NCBI GenBank assembly: GCA_031394045.1
Contig: JANMWN010000225.1
Span: forward strand, 1-13,066
Direction of reading: 5' to 3'
Length of the DNA: 13,066 nt
DNA from: JANYIP01 sp031394045
GTDB lineage: Bacteria > Actinomycetota > Actinomycetes > Prado026
The notes under the pieces are model-generated. The model ran no database searches. It was given only the letters and a program-made list of their open reading frames with translations, and was not told the DNA's origin. Position 1 is the stretch's first letter. Each line of letters opens with the position of its first letter. Positions 1-5,396 of this stretch are shown one piece after another. The position numbers and the translations under genes were made by a program.

Positions 1-2
1 AC

Positions 3-104
3 CTGACATGCAAGAACCTCAAACGCACCGGGAGGGGGTACCGCAACCAGAGCAACCACCACGCGAGGATCATGCTCTACAGCGCCGCCCAGATGGCGGC
101 GTGA
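3..104 (+). CDS. Transposase C-terminus, ISL3-like (partial)
   Basis: The reading frame is open from the window edge and stops at TGA 102-104, leaving 33 residues. The visible core reads NLKRTGRGYRNQSNHHARIM, and the chain ends in Ala-Ala. A basic block of the form 'lKR..rGyRN..n...Ri.L' is the usual C-terminal end of ISL3-family DDE transposases, in the segment after the catalytic glutamate that contacts the element ends. The catalytic residues themselves are off the window. The stop lies 45 bp before the putative IS end at 149, a normal distance for a compact insertion sequence. Whether the full element is intact cannot be judged. Assignment to the family rests on this short motif and the adjacent terminal repeat, so it is moderate. 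Confidence 0.5.
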   Translation: MTCKNLKRTGRGYRNQSNHHARIMLYSAAQMAA

Positions 105-120
105 ACACCCAGACCCGACA

Positions 121-149
121 AGATCAATCACGTCAAAAATCAAAGAGCC
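121..149 (-). repeat. Probable IS terminal inverted repeat (one end)
   Basis: On the minus strand this begins GGCTCTTTGATTTTTGACGT, a GG-initiated end with a T-rich centre. It sits just after the transposase stop. Only one end is in the window, so the inverted partner cannot be confirmed. Confidence 0.45.
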
Positions 150-193
150 GTTATATGCTTCAGCCGCGAAGTGCCTCTCTCGTGGGTCTGGGG

Positions 194-234
194 GTACCTG
201 TCGCAAGACCAAGTTTCCCTTACAGGACAGGCAC
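194..234. repeat. Imperfect 9-bp inverted repeat, function unknown
   Basis: GTACCTGTC (194-202) pairs with GACAGGCAC (226-234), eight of nine positions complementary, around a 23-nt loop. It lies between the IS end and the stop of the permease gene that reads toward it. It could be a structured 3' end for that gene or the remnant of another mobile element. There is no U-tract on either strand, so a classical intrinsic terminator is not supported. The rest of 150-285 holds nothing I recognise apart from a 10-bp palindrome CGGGGCCCCG at 246-255. Confidence 0.25.
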
Positions 235-285
235 TTTCGCGCGTCCGGGGCCCCGTGTCAGCTCACAACCCGTGAACGACCAGGG

Positions 286-1803
286 CTAGCTACTGCTCGG
301 CGGCCCTGAGCGATAGCGCGCTCGGGGAATCGAGAAGAATGGCGAATTCGTCAGGCGTGCGGCGAGCATGGCGATTGCGCCAACTCCCACTGTAATGACA
401 AGAGCGATGAGTGCACCGGCGCTGAACCCCTGCAGGGACTTGATGATAATCCACGCAAGGAATGCGGCGGCTCCGAGTGGGATGACGGCGACCATGACAA
501 GCGACTTGAGGCTTTGGCGGATCTGCGAACGAAAGAACCAGGTGTTCGCGATTGCACCGAACGCATAGAACGTACCGAAGAGAATTCCGGTTGAGGTGAG
601 GATCGTGCTAAAGGCGTTCGAGACCGTCGAGAGGTATATCGAGAGCAAGAGGACGATGATCAGAATTAGACCAACCACAACTGTGCCGAACACCGGCGTG
701 TGGAAGCGCCGATTGACTCGGGCGAACGGGCGAGGCAGCAGCCGGTCGGTCCCCATTGCGTAGCAAATCCTCGCGAGGGTGACGAAGCCGATCTGTGTGG
801 AGGCGATCGATGACATCAAGATCGCTACGCTCATTGCCTTGTTCCAATCCCCTCCAACTAGACGTTGGGCGGCGAAGGATAGACCCGCTGCGGCGTTGTC
901 AACTTGGTTCTGTTGGGAAGCGACACCTTGAAAAGCGAGGATCATGACAACGTAGACGACGCCGAGACCGGCGACCGAGAGCATGACAGCCCGCCCAGGG
1001 TTGATTGAGGGCCGTTTGGTTTCCTCATTCACGTACAGCGAAGCGTCCCAGCCAGCCACTAGGAAAACGGCAATCAGCAATCCGGCGACTAAGCTCCCTT
1101 GCCCGCCGACTCCGGTCGGACTCAGCCAGGCGATGGAAGGGTGAACGAATCCGGCAGGATGCGTGACAAAGGTCTTCCACAGTCCGATCCCAGCGAACAC
1201 AAATAAGATCCCGAACTCGATAGCAAACATAGCGACCTGAAACTTCGCGGAAATCACGATGCCGAGGACTGCAATAAGCATCACCACGGCGCAAAGAGTG
1301 GTAGATGCCAGCGCAGCACCGAGCCGACTGGATGGATCAAGGCCAAATATCGATAGGAACGCTGGACCTACTGGGAGCGCACTTGCGATGTCGCCGTAGA
1401 TGGTGGCTGCTAGGACGATCCAGCCGACCATGAATCCCAGGTACGGACCCATCGACCGGCCTATCCACACGTAGGATGCCCCGCAATTGGGATCCCATTT
1501 GTTCAGTCGAGAGAACGAATAGGCTATAGCGAGCATCGGGGCTATGACGATCACGACTGTGGCGGCACCACCATAGGCCGTCGCTACGAGCAGGGCGGCA
1601 AGCGAAATTGTCATGGATGCGGTCGGGGCAGATGAAGCTACAGACATAATTGTGCTCTGCGTGAGCCCGATGGCGTTTGCCTCAAGTTCGTGTTTAGAGC
1701 GATCACTGGCGGACGTGAGGGCGGAATGGTCTGTGCCGAGACTAGGCGAGCTACTCCCTACTGACCCAGCGCCTGAGGTCGCCTCATCTGGTAGCTCGGG
1801 CAT
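286..1803 (-). CDS. APC-superfamily amino acid/polyamine permease
   Basis: A 505-residue inner-membrane transporter of the amino acid-polyamine-organocation superfamily, expected to take up an amino acid or amine by proton or sodium symport. The first ~38 residues are Ser-rich and cytosolic. The conserved opening ELEANAIGLTQ (39-49) leads into the first helix, with its broken Ser/Ala-rich segment at 50-65. NCGASYVWIGRSMGPYLGFM (106-125) and WDASLYVNEETKRPSINPGR (252-271) are typical family blocks, the latter near the sixth helix. About twelve hydrophobic helices are visible and the length is usual for the family. ATG at 1803 is preceded by AGGAGA at good spacing. It is separated by 197 bp from the upstream operon and has lower G+C (52% in one counted 60-bp line at 601-660, against 63-67% in the neighbours counted), so it may have a separate origin. 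Substrate is unassigned; an amine or amino acid fits the context. Confidence 0.85.
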   Translation of the reverse strand: MPELPDEATSGAGSVGSSSPSLGTDHSALTSASDRSKHELEANAIGLTQSTIMSVASSAPTASMTISLAALLVATAYGGAATVVIVIAPMLAIAYSFSRLNKWDPNCGASYVWIGRSMGPYLGFMVGWIVLAATIYGDIASALPVGPAFLSIFGLDPSSRLGAALASTTLCAVVMLIAVLGIVISAKFQVAMFAIEFGILFVFAGIGLWKTFVTHPAGFVHPSIAWLSPTGVGGQGSLVAGLLIAVFLVAGWDASLYVNEETKRPSINPGRAVMLSVAGLGVVYVVMILAFQGVASQQNQVDNAAAGLSFAAQRLVGGDWNKAMSVAILMSSIASTQIGFVTLARICYAMGTDRLLPRPFARVNRRFHTPVFGTVVVGLILIIVLLLSIYLSTVSNAFSTILTSTGILFGTFYAFGAIANTWFFRSQIRQSLKSLVMVAVIPLGAAAFLAWIIIKSLQGFSAGALIALVITVGVGAIAMLAARLTNSPFFSIPRARYRSGPPSSS

Positions 1804-1870
1804 CTCTATCTCCTAGCTTCGTGTCTCACTGGTTTCTGATGTTGTTTGTGTGAGAGTGGCGGCAGGCCGA

Positions 1871-1911
1871 ATCGGGTGCGTGTATTGATCGAGTCGAATG
1901 CTGATCGGGTG
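1871..1911. repeat. Three short direct repeats upstream of the permease
   Basis: ATCGGGTG at 1871-1878, ATCGAGTC at 1888-1895 and ATCGGGTG at 1904-1911 are spaced 17 and 16 bp apart. They lie 68-108 bp before the ATG of the permease, in the 197-bp gap after the dehydrogenase gene. Such phased repeats can be a regulator site. They do not match the 19-bp sites found in the divergent control region. No convincing -35/-10 pair or terminator was seen in 1804-2000. Confidence 0.25.
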
Positions 1912-2000
1912 GAGTTGGCCCTGCGGGTTTGGGCGAAAGGTTCGCCGGCGGGGGTGGTGAGACGGGGCCCGAGTGCCCGGCGGGTCGTGGTCGAGGGGCG

Positions 2001-2774
2001 TCATGTTGCGCGTTCCTCCTGGATGGAGTTGCCGCCGTCAACGACGAGTACCTGGCCCGTGATGTAGCTGGCAGCCTCGCTGCACAGGTAGGCGATTGCC
2101 CCGGCGACCTCCTCGGGGGTGCCGGGTCGCCCGATGGGTGTCGCTGACCCCATCGTGCGCTCATGCTCGGTGGAGGATCCGGTTGCGATCCATCCTGGCG
2201 CGACGACGTTGGCGGTGACCCCGTGGTGCGCCACTTCGACCGCGACGGCACGTGTGAGACCGACCGCGCCAGCCTTGGCGGCGTGGTATGCCGCGTCTCC
2301 TCGGTAGGCGAGCAACGGGCCGGAGACTGAGGCGACGTTGACGATCCGGCCATTGCCTCCCTCGATCACATGTGGCAGGCCCGCTCGAGTGACGTAGAAC
2401 ATGGTGTCAAGGTTGCGCTCTAGGGACGCCCGCCATGCCTTGTCGTTCAAGTCCACGAGTGGGGCTGGCTCGTCAGGGTCAGTGACTGAGGTCATTCCTG
2501 CGTTGTTCACGATCACGTTTAGACCGCCCATGTGCGTCACGACGGAACGGACGAGGTTGCCCGCTGCGACCGAGTCCGTCAGGTCCGCGACGAAGCTCGC
2601 GCAGGCGGTCTCGTCGCTGGTGAGTTCGCGGGCACGGTCGTGGATCCGCTCCGATGTGGACGTGATCACTACACGCATGCCATCGGCCAGCAGCGCCCGG
2701 GCGGCGGCGAAGCCGATCCCCTGACGGCTGCCGGCGCCGGTGACGAGTGCTACCCGTCTGTGGCCGTCGGTCAT
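2001..2774 (-). CDS. Short-chain dehydrogenase/reductase (classical SDR)
   Basis: A 257-residue classical SDR that oxidises an alcohol or reduces a carbonyl with a nicotinamide cofactor in the cytoplasm. The Rossmann start is VTGAGSRQGIG (11-21), with two more residues than the usual TGxxxGIG loop. NNAG is at 90-93, the structural Asn at 121, and the catalytic Ser149, Tyr163 and Lys167 (YxxxK) are all present. The late APGWIATG (192-199) and the C-terminal ITGQVLVVDGG (238-248) are typical of FabG-like members. No acidic residue follows the second strand (VVITSTS, 35-41), which favours NADP(H) over NAD(H). ATG 2774 overlaps the aminotransferase stop by 4 bp (ATGA), so it is translationally coupled and last in the operon. 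In context it may act on the carbonyl product of the aminotransferase, but the substrate is unknown and a FabG-like activity cannot be excluded. Confidence 0.85.
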   Translation of the reverse strand: MTDGHRRVALVTGAGSRQGIGFAAARALLADGMRVVITSTSERIHDRARELTSDETACASFVADLTDSVAAGNLVRSVVTHMGGLNVIVNNAGMTSVTDPDEPAPLVDLNDKAWRASLERNLDTMFYVTRAGLPHVIEGGNGRIVNVASVSGPLLAYRGDAAYHAAKAGAVGLTRAVAVEVAHHGVTANVVAPGWIATGSSTEHERTMGSATPIGRPGTPEEVAGAIAYLCSEAASYITGQVLVVDGGNSIQEERAT

Positions 2775-4126
2775 GCTGACACCAGCTCCCCGACGGCCTG
2801 CCGCATGACCGACAGGTGCCGGTCAACGTGCTCGAAGGTCGTCTTGGGGCACATGAGCGCCATGTTGTGGAACGGGGTGAGCAGGACGCCCCGATTGGCG
2901 AGGTACAGATGGAAGTAGTCGTCGAGTTCGGGGTCGGTGACGCTGTGCGACTCGGTGCCGTTCCGTGGTGGCTTCGCAGTGAACCGATACTCAGCCCGAG
3001 CGCCCAGCTGCGAGATGGTCCAGGGCACAGCGTGCTCGGCGAAGATCGCCCGGATGCCGTCCGTGAATCGCGTTGCTGCGCTGATCATGCCCTCGAACGC
3101 CGCGGGGGTGAGCACGTGCTCAAGAGTCGCGCGCACAGCGGCCACCGAGACTGCATTGCCGGCCATCGTCCCGCCGACGCCGCCCATGTCGACGATGTCC
3201 AGATCCGGGCGCTCCAGCACCGTGTCGGCGAACTCTGCCGAGACGCCATACGCACCGGCCGGTATCCCGCCCCCGATCGCCTTGCCGATGACGAACAGGT
3301 CCGGCTCTAGGCCCCATGCCCCGCAGCACCCTCCGGGCCCGGCGGAGAATGTGTGCGTCTCGTCGAAGAGCAGCAAGGTGCCCGATCTCCGGGTCAGAGC
3401 ACGCACCCCGTCCAGATACCCCGGGTCCGGCAGGACGATGCCGATATTTGTCAGGGCCGGCTCCATGACCACGGCGGCGACGTCGCCGTGAGCGAGCTGC
3501 TTCTCGAGTGCCTCGAGATCGTTGAACTCCGCTACCCGACTGGTCGCGGTCACGTCGACCGGAGCTCCGACGTTCCCCGGGCGGCTGCGGCCCTCACCGT
3601 CGGGTCCGACGACGATCAGGGACTCATCGACGCTGCCGTGGTAGCAGTAGCTGTGGAAGAGGATCTTCGGCCGACCGGTCACTGCACGGGCCAGCCGGAT
3701 GGCCCAGCGATTCGCATCCGTGGCTGTAAGCGAGAGGCTCCATCGCGTGAGGCCGAACCGCCGGGTCAGTTCTGCGCCCACCCACTCGGCGTCCTCAGTG
3801 GGCATCATCGCGCTGGCACCTCCGATCCGGGCGAACCGCTCGACGACCGCCTCCACGGTCGGTTCGGGCGAGTGGCCGGCCATGGCGGACGTGTCACCTA
3901 GCGCGAAGTCGATGTACTCGAGGCCGTCGATGTCGGTCACGCTGCAGCCGTGCGCGGTCGCCAGGTAAAGTGGGAAGGCGCCAGCCCGCTTGATCATCCA
4001 GGTCATCGGGACTCGTCCGAGCAGGTGATCCGCGTCGGCAAACGCAGCCATCGAGCGCGGGTGGCTCGCGACGAATGCCGTGTTCTCCCGCTCTAGCAGT
4101 CGCGTCAGGTGGGCACGGTCAATCAC
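2771..4126 (-). CDS. Class III PLP aminotransferase, glutamate-1-semialdehyde aminomutase-like
   Basis: A 451-residue fold-type I PLP enzyme that would transfer an amino group from a substrate amine to a keto acid, or shift it within the molecule. The PLP Schiff-base lysine is Lys282 in IGKAIGGGIPAGAYG (280-294). The cofactor-ring aspartate is Asp255 in LLFDETHTF. YCYHG (160-164) corresponds to the aromatic stacking region. The phosphate-binding loop reads LTATDANR (133-140) in place of the usual SGTEA/SGSEA. MEPALTNIGI (221-230) and LTPFHNMALMCP (416-427) are further conserved blocks. I take GTG 4126, which overlaps the ureohydrolase stop (GTGA), rather than the start at 4243: the extra 39 residues are Arg/Pro-rich, unlike the family, and lie inside the upstream gene. 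HemL-like transaminases are often annotated as 'aspartate aminotransferase family' and include beta-amino acid transaminases. The partner genes suggest an amine or omega-amino acid substrate. True HemL is unlikely here. Confidence 0.85.
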   Translation of the reverse strand: MIDRAHLTRLLERENTAFVASHPRSMAAFADADHLLGRVPMTWMIKRAGAFPLYLATAHGCSVTDIDGLEYIDFALGDTSAMAGHSPEPTVEAVVERFARIGGASAMMPTEDAEWVGAELTRRFGLTRWSLSLTATDANRWAIRLARAVTGRPKILFHSYCYHGSVDESLIVVGPDGEGRSRPGNVGAPVDVTATSRVAEFNDLEALEKQLAHGDVAAVVMEPALTNIGIVLPDPGYLDGVRALTRRSGTLLLFDETHTFSAGPGGCCGAWGLEPDLFVIGKAIGGGIPAGAYGVSAEFADTVLERPDLDIVDMGGVGGTMAGNAVSVAAVRATLEHVLTPAAFEGMISAATRFTDGIRAIFAEHAVPWTISQLGARAEYRFTAKPPRNGTESHSVTDPELDDYFHLYLANRGVLLTPFHNMALMCPKTTFEHVDRHLSVMRQAVGELVSA

Positions 4127-5136
4127 TGTGGGATGCCTCGCGCTCGGTCGGACGATCGCCGGTGGGCCAGTCCTGCAAGCACTTCCCACACAACTCGGTG
4201 CGCGTTGTTGACGGTGAGGTCCGCGACGTCGTAGGGCGGGCATACCTCAACGAGGTCCATGGCGATCAGCGGAGTGTCGACGGCGATCGCGCGCACCATC
4301 CGCAGCAGGTCGACGGGAGCGAGCCCCCCGGGCTCCGGCGTCCCTGTCCCGGGTGCGAACGCAGGGTCGAGCACGTCGATGTCCACCGACAGGTAGATCG
4401 CGTCGGTGCCCTCCTTGGCCTCGGCGATGACGTCCGCGAGCACGGCTCGGACGCCCCTCTCCCAGATCTCGTGCATGAAGTGGGTGCGCATGCCCTGGTC
4501 GCGCATCCAGGCCACGGTCTCCGCCGGCGGCCAGTAGCCGCGCAGCCCTACCTGGACGAAGTTGGGGCCGGCCACGGCCCCGGACTCGATGAGCCGACGC
4601 ATGGGCGTGCCGTGGCTGGCCAGGTTGCCGTCGATCTGATCAGCCGTGTCGGCGTGCGCATCGAAGTGGATCACGCCGAACGAGCCGTAGCCACGCACGT
4701 CGGCGACGGCCGTGGCGGCTGGCCACGTAATCGAGTGGTCGCCACCGATCACGATCGGTACGACGCCGGCCTCCGCAACCTGCCGGACCCGCTCGCGGAT
4801 GGCCTGGGACGAGGGTTCCCACTGGCCGTGCCGGACCTGGGCGTCGCCATAGTCGACGACCCGCAGGTGATCGAAGATCTCCAGACCCAGGTCGAGGTGG
4901 TAGCTACCGTTGACGTAGCTGAGCGCACGCAGAGCCCGGGGCCCGAAGCGGGCACCAGGCCGGTAGGTCGTGCCGCCGTCCCATGGGGCCCCGACGATGG
5001 CGACGTCAGCCGCGCAGTCGCGCAGCGCGGCTGGGTCCAGAATCAGCGGCCGCTGCCCGAAGGTCGGGACTCCGATGAACGACTCGACCTCGGCCGGACC
5101 GAAGCCGAACTGTCCGGTGTTCCCGGCTGCACCCAC
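4123..5136 (-). CDS. Agmatinase-family ureohydrolase (guanidino-compound amidinohydrolase)
   Basis: A 337-residue binuclear metal hydrolase of the arginase/agmatinase superfamily that releases urea from a guanidino group. All six metal ligands are visible: His134 in GGDHS (131-135), Asp159, His161 and Asp163 in FDAHAD (158-163), and Asp252 and Asp254 in SVDIDVLDPAFAPGTGTPEP (250-269). The early APWDGGTTYRPGARFGP (50-66) and the SHGTPMRR substrate-loop segment (174-181) fit agmatinase-type members better than arginase. GTG 5136 is preceded by GAGGAG five bases upstream, and the length is normal. It is the first gene of a minus-strand operon, with a 4-bp overlap into the aminotransferase gene. 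The product could be putrescine (from agmatine), GABA or beta-alanine (from guanidinobutyrate or guanidinopropionate), or another amine; the family is hard to assign by substrate, and free guanidine hydrolases also belong to it. Fold and chemistry are secure, substrate is not. Confidence 0.9.
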   Translation of the reverse strand: MGAAGNTGQFGFGPAEVESFIGVPTFGQRPLILDPAALRDCAADVAIVGAPWDGGTTYRPGARFGPRALRALSYVNGSYHLDLGLEIFDHLRVVDYGDAQVRHGQWEPSSQAIRERVRQVAEAGVVPIVIGGDHSITWPAATAVADVRGYGSFGVIHFDAHADTADQIDGNLASHGTPMRRLIESGAVAGPNFVQVGLRGYWPPAETVAWMRDQGMRTHFMHEIWERGVRAVLADVIAEAKEGTDAIYLSVDIDVLDPAFAPGTGTPEPGGLAPVDLLRMVRAIAVDTPLIAMDLVEVCPPYDVADLTVNNAHRVVWEVLAGLAHRRSSDRARGIPQ

Positions 5137-5165
5137 CGTTGCTCCTCAATGAACATGAACGAATG

Positions 5166-5184
5166 AACTAGAACGAACGTCCAG
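5166..5184 (+). promoter_or_regulatory. Putative regulator site 1 (ureohydrolase side)
   Basis: AACTAGAACGAACGTCCAG matches 17 of 19 positions of the inverted site at 5316-5334. Its flanks CTAGA...TCCAG form an imperfect inverted repeat. It lies 30 bp upstream of the GTG of the ureohydrolase and downstream of the candidate promoter, so a bound repressor would block transcription elongation or early initiation. The TetR protein at the end of the other operon is the natural candidate binder (inference). Confidence 0.5.
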
Positions 5185-5242
5185 CACAGGCGGGCCATCT
5201 GAGGCTGGAGCTATGCGTGCACGAGGCTTCGTATCACGGGAA

Positions 5243-5270
5243 ACAGTAACGCTAGGTTGATGTTTGTCAA
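5243..5270 (-). promoter_or_regulatory. Candidate promoter of the ureohydrolase operon
   Basis: On the minus strand a perfect -35 hexamer TTGACA (5270-5265) is followed after 16 bp by TACTGT (5248-5243), a TAnnnT-type -10. A start near 5236 would give a leader of about 100 nt containing site 1. Pattern match only. Confidence 0.35.
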
Positions 5271-5315
5271 GGTCTTGCGGAGCACCCCAATCGGGGTCTA
5301 CGGTCTCTCCAAAAC

Positions 5316-5334
5316 CTGGACGTTCGATCCAGTT
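5316..5334 (-). promoter_or_regulatory. Putative regulator site 2 (ABC operon side)
   Basis: Read on the minus strand this is AACTGGATCGAACGTCCAG, differing from site 1 at two positions and containing a perfect CTGGA-N7-TCCAG inverted repeat (5316-5332). It lies 62 bp upstream of the ABC ATPase start. A weak plus-strand promoter candidate (TTGCTT at 5333, TATACG at 5358, 19-bp spacing) would place the site against the -35 region. The mirror arrangement of the two sites suits coordinate control of both divergent operons. Confidence 0.5.
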
Positions 5335-5396
5335 GCTTACTTCGATCGTGGCCCCGGTATACGGACGGGGCCTGCCGTGGGAAGGACAGAGACGCG

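Larger units (their letters stand above)
1..149 (+). mobile_element. Right end of an ISL3-type insertion sequence (truncated by window edge)
   Basis: This stretch holds the last codons of a transposase, a 3' untranslated part and a probable terminal inverted repeat. Read inward from position 149 on the minus strand, the end is GGCTCTTTGATTTTTGACGT. That resembles the GGCTCTT-plus-T-run termini I recall for ISL3-family elements of actinobacteria such as IS31831. The opposite end and the target duplication lie outside the window, so the exact boundary at 149 is inferred only from the terminal motif. The element shows that the left flank of the catabolic genes has been a site of insertion. Confidence 0.5.

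Noticed and set aside
8..289. 93-residue plus-strand open frame at the left edge
   Set aside because: It overlaps the transposase C-terminus in another frame, and its sequence is low complexity and unlike any family I know.
1846..2067. Possible small plus-strand gene between the permease and the SDR
   Set aside because: It runs antisense into the SDR gene, has no recognisable motif, and no clear ribosome binding site precedes its start.
4075..5166. 363-residue plus-strand open frame across the ureohydrolase
   Set aside because: It lies antisense to a gene with all six metal ligands, shows no recognisable domain and has an Asp/Val/Arg-rich shadow composition.
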